DNA of 64,000 nt from Mesodorylaimus sp. YZB2_4 (lineage: Eukaryota > Nematoda > Enoplea > Dorylaimida > Dorylaimidae). The stretch is taken from the NCBI GenBank assembly GCA_030248295.1, contig JASANH010000265.1, forward strand, positions 62,001-126,000, written 5' to 3'. Positions 24,801-36,800 of this stretch are shown here, piece by piece; position 1 is the first letter of the stretch; every line of letters starts with the position of its first letter. Made by a program: the position numbers and the translations under genes. A model generated the notes under the pieces. It made no database searches and had not been told where the DNA came from. It was given only the letters and a program-made list of their open reading frames with translations.

Positions 24801-27800
24801 ACGCAAAAAATAATCGGGAAATCTGTGCCGAGAAATTTTGGTTCACCTGTGAATCATAACAGTTGGGCTTCCTTGAGGTCCAGAATCAAAACCCGACCCC
24901 ACCCGACCCAACAGGTCCTGACTTGTCGGGTCGGGTTCAAATGTCGACCAAGCTCCGGGCTACATCTTTCGATCACGAATCACCAGCTAGCCTTCGGAAA
25001 CCGACTCACCCAAATCTCGCATTGAGCACCAGTATAATTAGCACTACATTGACATTCGTAGGCGCCCACCAAGTCGAGACAGGTACCATTGTTTTGACAA
25101 GGGGATGGCAGGCATTCATCAATGTCCGTTTCGCAGCTAAATTGAATCGTATCAGTCATAATAGAACGCATGGGCCCTGTTAAAAAAGAATACTTACAAC
25201 TGCCCAGTATATCCATGCGTGCAAGAACAAGTGTAGTTTTCAATACCATCCAAACACGTTGCACCATTTGCACACTGGTTATCGATGCAATCGTCGACGT
25301 TAACCTGAAAAATACCTGACGAATAAATGACCTTTACGTAAATTTCTATATTTTGAATTTCGCGCTTAATTCACTGACGATTTTCACAAACTGCAAATTC
25401 TGTATCTGATAGCTATGCAATTAGCTACAGTCCGAAAACATGTTTTCGGACAATTGTAAAAATTTATGCTGGGCGCGAAATTTAAACTTAAAAACCTATC
25501 CAAACAGTATGAGATGCTTCGGTAAACACACTCATCGTTGACGAGACAGGAGGTTATGGAATATAGTGATAGACTATCTCAGGCAATATGGACTAAGTGT
25601 GACCATACCTCACAGAAAGTGCCTGTGAATCCGAACTGGCAACGGCAATTGTGCTGATTCCATTCATCTGAAAGTATGGCAGGATTATAAACAGCAGCTT
25701 ACAAAACATTACAATTGACATACCAACGCAGGTAGCACCATTCAAACAAGTGTCCTTGTTGCCCGCGTGACACACATCGTCGCTGTGGCAACCATCATCC
25801 CGAATCGAGTTTGTTGAATTGACCACAAAAACGAAGCCGCTCTCAGAAGCTGTAGCCAAAGACTCGAGGGATGTTGATTGCTGGTGAAATAGAAGCCAAC
25901 CATCTTTGCCCAATCGGACTGAAAATTACGAAAAATTTTAGTTTCGACAAAAATCTGCACCTTATTATTGTAAAAGCAGCAACTCTCGGCTTCGTCAGGC
26001 TCCTGACCTTTAACTTACCATCTGTCAAACAGCCCTTAAAACTTTGTCCGCCACTTTTTGCTAAATTCGAGAAATGCCCGGGTAGACTTCCCACATACAC
26101 GACAGGATTGCTTTCCAATAGATCTCTCAATGGAGAAATATGGCCGCTATTTCCTTCGCCATTCACGCGTCTGTTTTCTTTATCAACTCCGAGTGTCATT
26201 CCATCTGGCCTTGTGTATATCTTGACACTATGCCACTGACCATCATTGACGACCAAATCGCTGCTAATATTCATCAAATGGACCTCCAAATTCGAGCGTT
26301 TGATTGAGTAGTGTAAGTTCAGTGCACCATTCGTCATTTCAACGATCAGATACTCCTGAGTATGGAATACGCTTGCCCTCGAACCAGAATTTCTTGAATC
26401 CCGTTCAACGGATGAGTCAGGGTCAGAAGTTCTCACTTTCCTGCCACTTGGTGTATGTTCAGTTCCATTTTCAAACTCTGCATTTTCTGCTTGGTCTTCA
26501 ACGATGAGCGGCGCGACATTGGTGGCTCGTGCAGGGAGAACATCATTTCCTTGGTTTATCCCACCGACCAGCATCAGGATAACACCCGACACACTCCTCG
26601 TTCTTATCTGGAACTCTATCTCTTCAATCTTTATCTCAGATTCTTCACTCGCATCGTCATTTTCGATGCCCGTTTTGAGCATGTGGAACACCGCCGCACT
26701 GCTCGCATCCAACGTGACAGGCTGTGTGCATACAAATCCATTCTCAGCGGCCGACTTCTGCAGATTATGGCAGTTGAACGATTGGGGGCACGGTTTCCGT
26801 TGATAGCACGTATCTTCTAATAAACAATTCTTGCCCCACCATCCATCCGAGCACGTGCATTCGTAATCGTTGAACGTAACGTGGCAAGTGCCCGGATTCT
26901 GGCACGGTTTCCACTTGCACACGTCATCGCTGACGGTCCCTTCCAACACATTATTGTGAGGCACCGGATCGCCAAAAACCTTATTCATCGAAGTGCTGCT
27001 GGCCAGATCGTGAATATGCTTCTTGAACAAGGGCACGTGGGCTTCATTGACTCGAATATCTTGCATTGTCCCTTTGAATGACTGCCTTGCTATATGCTGC
27101 GCGTCTAATTGCCGTCTAGATCGATCGATGACATCCTGCACAGCCGACTGCCTTTTCTGTCTGGTCACGACGGCCACACCGCCCGACGGCATGCCGCCGA
27201 GATAGAAGTGATCGATAAGCAATGGATAAGGAAATGGGGAATTCAATCTGCCTTCAAATACCTCCTTATCGTCTACGTAACCGCGGACTTCATTCTCTTT
27301 TCGTACTAATCTCACCAGATGCAATATCCCATCGTCCAATCTCTGATGCCGTCTTTTTATTGATTCCTCACTTGGTCTATCGCTATCGATTGAATTATCT
27401 TTCGGCTCTCCTCCAGCTCTTGTTTCTGACTCCGATTGACCTGGGACTGGTTTGCTCCTTGGACTGGATCTACGATCAGCTTGTGAAGGCCAGCTCGAAG
27501 CCTTTGCACGCACTCCTCCGTCCACATAAACTTCCGGCTTGGCCGTCCCAAATTGAATAAGCGACCTCAAGCGTCCTCCCGAAATCTCCAAGGTGATGAA
27601 TGATTGGTAAGAGTTACTGGGGTTTTGGTAATCCAAATTCGATCCCAAGTAAGCTATGAGACCATCTGATGCTCTCGTCCTGATCATCATCGATATATCG
27701 ACCACCATTTCCACCGATTTCTTATCCGATTGGTCCAACATGACTTCGACATAGCTTAGGTTACCCTCGTATCCAAATGTGGCCTCCTTCAGGGATCGTG

Positions 27801-30800
27801 TGCAATCAGGTTGCAGGAATGGTCTGTTACAATGGCAAGAGTGGTTACTCCACATGTCAATGCACTGACCACGAGTCGGACCCCCGCACACTTCTGTGCC
27901 CTGCTCTTGACACTGGGCCTTACGCTGGCATCCCTTCACCACGTTCACTGCCGTATGCGACTTGCGGCCATTGGTCATAGTCAGACGCTCTCCATTGACT
28001 GACATGTCCTGCATGCACCCAATGAAATAATTCTTTCCAGCTGCACTTGATGTCAGCCCACCAAATTTGGTTGTGAAGACGGGCAAGGTAGAGCCATCGC
28101 CTTTTGTGTCTCTAGTGATTGATATGACCTCAATGAGGCTCCCATCCGGGTCCAACAGTTTTGACTGAACGACTGCGACCTCTTCCGTCAACTCCACGCC
28201 ATACCATTCGCCATTGCTGACTATGCTACGAAAGCGGACTGATTTGAACTTCTTATCACGATCGCCCATTGTCCAGTCCAAGTGCAAGTGCCCATCGCGG
28301 ATGACCAAAGAGAATACGACTGTGGGCGTGATGTCTACGCCTTCCACCACAATCACATTGGCCAGAGTTGTTCGAAGACGAAATTTGATCGAATAATTGC
28401 TCGATGCTGAGGCCGCTGTTGGACTGAGATGATAAAATAAAGCATTGCCATTGAATGAGACGGTCGAGTCTTCTGAGCAGTCTGTGCCGTAAAATCCTGG
28501 CGCGCACTCGCATGTGTGCCTGAAATGACAGAATGTGCTATCAGTGACCAGGACCAATCATGCCTATTCCCCGACTCACCCGTGTTCTCTATTCACCATA
28601 TTCGCTTTGCACACCACATTCGAGCCAGTGCACGGATTAGCGCGACATCCGGTCAGTTCAACAAGGCATTGATCGCCTGTCCAGCCAGTTGTACATTCAC
28701 ATCGATAACTGCCGATTGTGTTGACGCACATGAATCGTCCGCTAGTTGTGTTGCACGGCTGATCCTCGCACTCGTCCACGTCGTCTTCGCAATATGAGCC
28801 GCTAAATCCGGGCGGGCAAAGGCACGTTTTTGGAGGCCCGACCCTGCACGTACCACCGTTCTGGCACGGATCAGGCGTTCCATCAGCACAACTGGTGGTA
28901 ATTGACTGGCCATCGTCAATACCGACATCGAATTCCTGAACAGTTGACTCGCAGAGGCTGCCAGCATAGCCTGGCAAGCACACGCATTTGAAGCGCATGG
29001 TGTCATTGTTTGAAGAAATGGTCGAGTTCGACTGTACATCGACACACAAAGCACTGTTCTGGCACGGTTTAGTCAAGCAGGTAGTCGGAGTAGGTTCTGT
29101 TTGAGTGATTCCGATGCACACAAATCTGAAAAAGTTTTCACATTATCATACAAGACTCCACAGTACTTTAGACCTTACCCATTCGCATCCTGGGCTGACG
29201 CTGTGCACACAGTGTCCTTGGGGCATGGGCTGGTCACACAAGCGTCATTTATTCGCGAGTCGCATCGGAGTCCAGTAAACCCAGGACGGCATCGACATTC
29301 GAACCCGACCAGGCCATCGAAGCATGTTCCGCCATTCAGGCATGGGTTGCTACAAAAGGAGACAAGAGGAGCTCATCGCTAATTGTAAGTTTCAAACTTG
29401 GCGCCATTCTGTCCTGCTTACAAGTTCCTCAAGAACAGTATCTATTTGATATCAAAAAGTATTTGTTGTTGAAAAAGAGACATGCAGCTCTGCCGACAAA
29501 CTCATTCGCTCAACAGCAACTGTTGACCTCGATTCACTGTCGGAAGCGCCAATCAATAACTAAATAGAGTGCGCTGCTCTGACATTGCAGAGATGTTTTA
29601 GCGTCACAATAACTGGAAGGCTGATTTTCACAGCCAGTTGAAAAAAATTGCGAGAAACAGTTCCTTTTAAAAAGATTTAAAATTACCCAGCAGCATCCAA
29701 ACCTTGCTTTTCTGTTGCCTTGTTGAACTGTTCTTCTGGTTATATCAAAATGGCTGAGTCTGCAGGATCCCACCCACTGGCAACCAGCATAAGCGTGAGA
29801 AGCCATCCTAGTCCAAAACTCACAAAAACAATACACTTGAGCATGACTCGCTCTTGGTGAGGTCACAATAGAAGTGTTTTATTTTTTTATCGCTCATTCG
29901 CAATAATTTTCAGATTTTCGAGCGGTTGCTATTAACTTGGAGTCGCTGTAAACATCGCTCTGCACTTTGTGCATAATGTAACCAGCGCACCAAGGCGGCG
30001 GGAAATGAGAGACCGAAGTCTCTGGGAGAAAAATCCGACTGGAGGAAGGCTTGCGACTATAGTTGCTGATGAAACATCAACCAGAGTGGTTGCCTTTTCC
30101 AAAAGAGAGTATTAATATCCAGACCACCAGGATCTCTGTCTACAATAGCGACAATATACGAGCTAGCTCCTCACTAATTCAATATCCACCACTCAAACCT
30201 GTGAGACCAGTCGGCTCACCTGTACAGCTCACATTCATCCACTTCGCGTTCGCAGTCTCGTCCGGTATAGCCAGGTCGGCACACGCAAGAAAAGTTGCCA
30301 TGTTTTTCTCCTTCTCTCTTTCGCAAACAGGTCGCTCCATTTTTGCATGTACCACATTCATTACTCGAAGCAGCTTCGAACTCGCATTCGGCACCAAAGA
30401 ATCGTGGCGGGCATCGACATTCGTACGTGTTGACTCCATCAACACACACTTTGCCATGGGGACAAGCAACGCCATTGCAATCATCCACATTCGTCTCACA
30501 ATTTTGCCCCGTGAAGCCAAGTTTGCATTGGCAGTAGAACTCGAATCCTTTAGTTCCCATTCTGGTGGTGCAGTTGGCACCGTACTGGCAGACGGCAGAA
30601 TCGCAAGCTTCCCGAACCTATAAAAGAAGTATGTTGTCGCTAAAGCCATCCCCTGCCAAGAAAAGCACAACGCTGCGCCTACCTTCTCACAATTTTTTCC
30701 CATGTAGGCTACTGGACAGTGACAAACGTAATCGTTGATCAAATCCACGCAAGTGCCACCGTTCACGCAATGCGCACCAAGGCAGTCGTCCACGTTCGTT

Positions 30801-33800
30801 TCGCAGTTCGTTCCTGAAACTTGTACATTTGCCGCTGACACAATGAAGCAAGACATAAATTGAGCTCACCAGAAAATCCAGATGGACATTTGCAAGTATG
30901 TTTCCCATCGGCACCAACAATGCATGAGCCATTGTTAAAACAAGGACTCCCACCGCAGTTGCTGACGGCAGTTTCACACCATTTACCTACAAAAATTGAA
31001 ATGCTGAGTTGATGCGAGGGGCGACCCATGTGTGCAGAATTAGAAGTAAAATTTATATAGTTCCGCAACGCAAGCGGTTTAGGCGTCTGCCTCATCATGT
31101 TCACGTTTTACCACATCACCAAACGCTCGAGGGTGGAGGGACACATTTTACACGAAATGATTTACTGGGCGGCGAGTCCTCACTTGACAGGCAAGGGTTC
31201 GACTCGCGCCTGGGTAAAAAATGGTTTGTCAAATATGTGTTCTTTAGCTGTACGGTGCTTGGCTATGGATAAATTATAACATGACATAAAAACATTGAAG
31301 CCAGATTGCAAGACGATCCGCGGACGATGCTGGTCAACTGCCTGCTAGTCATACATAGAACATGTCAGAAGCTGCGTTTGACGCAAAACTTGAATTTCCC
31401 GCTGTAAGCCGCTTTTGGAAGTTCACATTAATAAGAGTCCCCAGCCCCAATCTGCGCAAGTACGGCCGACAGACAGAAAACGGTTTTTGTGTTTGTCTTA
31501 GAAAAGAAACCGATAAATCAAACTCACAAATCGCAAAAAACCGTGAAATTCTTATAATTTTAAACCCACGCACAGACTGGGAAGTAGGAGACCATCCATC
31601 TGCGCAAACTTGTCATACACTGCTTATAGCAAGAAATTCAAATTCTGTAGTCTTTAGCAACCACTAAAAAGCTGCGCCAGAAAATCAGTGCTCTTGTCAT
31701 CTCACACAATTTTGGCGTATCTTTTGTAATTTCAGTGGTTCAGCACTGCCCAAAAACTATGATTCGCGCAAACACAACGTGCCCTCGCAACAAGACTCAC
31801 CCGTCCAGCCGGCTGTGCACAAGCACGAGAATGCGCCTTGATTATTGGGCAAACATCGACCGTTATTCGAGCATAGACGATTAGCCGCCGTGCCGGCGCC
31901 AGTGCCACCATCACACACATCCCATGCCGCCTTGTTGTCTCGAGGAGGCGGGAATGGCGGGGCAGTCGGAAAAGTGAAATCCGCAGTCGCTTCCGTTTGA
32001 GAAACAACAATCGAAGCCACGGTGGCATCGTCGGCTAACAATGGTGGGCTATGGACGATGGGTGTCACCGACACGCACTTGTGAATGCCACCCGACCCGC
32101 TCGTACATCTGAAACAGAAGCACAAGTGTTTCCTGGAAGCTTAGTACAGTACTCTGCAGGCTCAGACTACAGTATACGATTCCCCAAGATGGTCTGGTGT
32201 ATTTCAACAGTAATTTAGGACAGCGCGTTTCACCACATGCACCTAGTCACATTTCCTACCTTTGGCCAGGTCCGCACACCACATTGGCGCAAATATCGGT
32301 TGATCGAATTCGTCTCAACTCGCAAAATTCACCGCCAAATCCTTTCGGACATGCGCAATACACTTTTTTCACCGCATCAGTTGTCAGGTTGTGATGACAT
32401 GTTCCACCATTGCGGCATGGCTCGGATGAACAAGGGCCTGTTACATTTGGCGGAGATGATCGACGGCATTTCCCTGGCGTACCTGAAGTAGAATCAGCAC
32501 TTGCTGGATATCATTTGAACAGGACATATCGGGACAGGGAAATATCACGTTAAACAGAAATAAGATAGCAAAAAGCAGCTCGCGATTTGGGAATAACGGT
32601 CACGTGCAGATGGCAAGCTTCTGGTTTGCCCGGCTGAGCATCTTCCCATGTCCTACGGACCGGCTCCTCTAAGATACCTCGCTGCTGTGCCTACCGCGAG
32701 ACGAGCTGAGAAGGTTTCAGTCGACTGGCACATCTTATCTGATTAGCACCTGACTACACAGAATTCGCACATGGACCACATGCCTCCCACCAACCAATCA
32801 ACCCACTCCCCCATCCTTCCTCTGTGCATATGTTACTGTATGTCTCTCCCGAACCCCCAATGACACTGTACCATCGTGAAATGACACACCCACATCCACT
32901 TTCGATTCGATGGACACAAATGTATGGGCCAGGGTTGCTGCCTATCGCACAGACAGCAGCAAGTGTGTCAAGACTGCCACCCCAGACCAGGGGATTCACG
33001 ATTCTTTTTGAGAATTAAACAGATTAGCCACGACTGCCATTTCACACTAGTACTGTACTTACCAGTGTATCCAGCCTTGCATTCGCAACGCCCTTCCACG
33101 CACAGCGAGTCGAATGGACAAGTGCCATTGGCGCAGCCGGACACTTTAATTCTTGAATCCGCAATCTCGCACTTTTGACCACGAAATCCATTCGGACACC
33201 GGCAAAGATGTCGATTGGACTGCAACAAAAATACTGAAATAACATAGCGCATAATCTAATGACTCCCATTACTCACCTCAATAAAACACGTTCCTCCATT
33301 CGAGCACACATTTGTGACGCATGGACGCCTCGAACTTTTGGTCTCACATCTTTGACCCGAATATCCACTAGGACATACACAAATGTAAGTGCCGTTCGAG
33401 CTTGTAGTGTCACCAATAGTTTGCCTCGGAATGCACTGGCCACCATTCAGACACGGCTGATCGGAATCGCATCGCGAAGAAGCTAAAATACAAATGGCGG
33501 CACTTTTGCTGCTTGGTCCCCAACATAGGTTAGCTAAGGCTGGTATTAGGCTTAGGCTAGAATATGACTTAGGCCTAGACTGATACTAGGCTTAGGCTCA
33601 GTTTGGCAAAAGACTTGAGCTAAGGCTGATATTAAGCTTCAGCCAGCCTTATACCAGCCTTTGCCTGGGGACCAAACGGCAAAAGCGCCCAAATGGCAAT
33701 CAGTGCAGATAAATCGATCAAACTGCTTCTTGCAGGTTCAGGATCGATATCTGAGACATAATCATAATCACTATACAAGATCTGCATCGCGATTTCACTC

Positions 33801-36800
33801 TCGTCAACACTCACTTTGAACAGTCGCCTTATTGAACACACTTCCAATACTGATCAATGTACAAAATGCTATCAACAGTGCGCTCGAAGTTGAAAACACG
33901 CAAATCTCCATTCCTGACAGTCGTTTTTCAAAAAAACGACCAGCAACCAGTCCCTTTGCACAATACCGAGTTCAGTCGTCGAATAAGAATTCAGTCTCTT
34001 ACGGAATACTGAACGTGCTCCTGGGGCACCTGGGCTCAATTGAATAGTGAAAGGGGTGGCAGCAACTCGTCCCTCGACCTAAACCCACCACCGTCCATAC
34101 ACAAGGCGTATAACCTCGGCGAGAGGTCTCGCGTTGGCTGTCCACAAACTGTCCAGTTTCTCGAATCCGGCTACGTTTAGTATTGCTTTAAATGTACACA
34201 ACGAATCGAGTAAAATCCACGAGCCAATGCGCCGGCGAGGACTCGTCCTCCACTCTCAACAAAGTAAACAATCCAGCCTCTAAATTGGTGTTGAGCATGT
34301 GCCACCGCAAAACCGAATAACCGATTCGCACAAACCTAAAAATTATATTACTATCCCATCGATCGTCCTTTAAGTGTCCACTTCAAACAACGAGGGGAGG
34401 GGGATGCGGTTCACATAAAGTTCTATCATCCAATAAATAGCTTCCGGGTTCAACGACAACGCCAGGTGCGCATGAAGTGTGACGTATCGGGTTGCAAACA
34501 AACACCCTCTTCCTAATTGCAATCGTCATGGTGGCTGGGGACAACCGAGGACAGGTGGACTAGGTAATAGGGGCCAGGAAAACACCGCCATAAACAATTA
34601 GGTGCAGAAAATTGAAACATCTGCAAGCCAGATGTTACGGCAATCAAGGACAACGTATCGCGATTATTACGCAAGGAAAAAGCTTTTGTCAGCATGGATT
34701 TCCAGACGCGAGAAAATGGAGTGTGAAGCAGAACCTAACATCCAGTACGGACGAAACGAGCGCTCGAAACATTTTTCAGTCGGAAATCCATCCAGGCACC
34801 TGCTACCACACAGCTACTTCCCTATGGTGAATCAAGGTTGATAAAATCAGCTCTTTTTGGGGCTGGAAAACATTTGATGACGGTTTTGTTGGGTGTTATA
34901 TGATTCCCAAATCCAGACGTAGGTGTAAAGATCGACAGAATTTTGTTCTGCGAAGGGGCGATTTCATAACACCTAATCTTCTATGACTCAATAAGGACCC
35001 TGATCTTCTTCAGGTATGTATAATTTTCTGGGTGAGTAGACAGGCGCTAGTCAGACGCGTACCTGCATCAGAGCGAAGTTACAAGCGGTAGCTACAGGAC
35101 AGAATCCCCCTCTTACAGATTTCAAGAACCAAAGCTCTTTCAAGACTAGCTTTCGCCAGACATGGCCGAGCTGTAATAAAACAGACCGCTATTCTTCCGA
35201 AAAACCCGCAAAATTTTTATTCTGGACCACCAAAACTCGCCAGTTGTCAAGTTAACATTCCCACACAACCCCTCAATGTTCTATTCCTTCATTCGGTTCC
35301 GAGAAAACATAAAAGAATGCAGCAAATCTAACCGATTTCTCAAGAAAAATTGTTCTTAATCCTTTAAGCGAGGACTCAGCGAGGCAACGGCCAAAAGGCC
35401 GCCAGTCGAGCCGACAAATAACTATATTTTCCGGAGTCCAAGAATGAAAAGACTAACCTGGGTGTGTCCACTTCGAGACGCGGTCAGCCGCCTAAAATGG
35501 ATGTATTGACACAGTAATGTGCGCCTGGAAAAATTTTGACGCCGTGCGCGATATAAATTGTTCAAAAAGAAATAAAGAAAAAATGCGCGCAGAAATCCTT
35601 TTATGGCACGGACATCGTCTTCCCCGCACGTCAGCGCCGTGTTTCACCTTTTCCACAATGTCAGAGTACAAAAAGGAGAACATTGTTAGAGACTCGTTAA
35701 ACTGCTCCTGCTCGTCTCGTGGCCGCTGACCAATCGGCCCGCTGGCCTTGCGAGTTGAAAATGACCCAAATAAATATAGCCATTTAGGGGAGACACAGGC
35801 CAATGATGATTGGCAATGAATGGGGAACAATTTTTCGAGACAGTGATTGAAAAATTCTTGTTCTACATTAAAAGATTATTTTTCCATCAGAAAAGACATT
35901 TTTCGATATATCTGTATTTAAAAAAAGGAGCAACGGGAGGTTGGGGTGAGAAAAGAAAATCAATTATCGGGTATATTTTGTGTTCCTATTTTTCGAGGTC
36001 ATTTCCTTGGATGCCCACGCCAACAACAGGCCGCACGAGACTCGATGAAATGTTTGATTGTAGCGTACAAACAAATAATTTTCAAGGACAAAAACCTGGG
36101 AGTCGACTATTATGGAAAATAGGAAAGCGGGGATGGTCCAGCGAACTCGGGTCAACCAAAGCCAGGCACCTAGGCATTTGTCCACAGGTGAATACTTGAC
36201 TAATGATGACCCGAGTGAACGCACGCGTCGGGTCGACAAGATCCGAGGTCACACGATTCCGAGGTACAGTTGCCTGGTGTGCTTGCAGTGTGTTGATTGT
36301 CCGAGAGGAAAGGAAGTCTTCACTCACACAAATTTCCTCCTGCTCTCGCGAAGTGTCCGCTGACGACGAGTTGCAGCCAGCTTATATATGCGATAGAGGG
36401 CTTCATAGTTTCAAAAATGGGTGAGTACGTGGGTTCTCTGTCGCACAGAGACCAGCCGGTCGCGCATACTTCTGATCTGGTGGAGCCCTGCCTATAGTGT
36501 TCTGTTAGCTAGGGTCGACCGTACCGACTTTTTTGAGCCTGCCCGTACCTGGGGCCTCATACTAATAAAAAACCTCCATCTTGGCAGCCACAAAAATTTG
36601 AAAATTTTTTTGAAAAGATTTTTTAGATATTGCAAGTAAGGGCTTTATAACTCTGGTGTGTGTCTCAAAAATTGTCATGCCTATTTTGTTCATCTACTAT
36701 TTTGCTGTGAAAGTTTGATCATCGTCGGGTTATAAGATATTGTAACCAAGAACAGCAATGAAGTATGGAAGCATTGGTTCGATATGCCAAAGTCCTCGAC

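Noticed and set aside
30063..30623. 186-codon plus-strand frame
   Set aside because: It is the antisense of crumbs exon 8 and its flank; cysteine-rich EGF codons read in reverse keep frames open.
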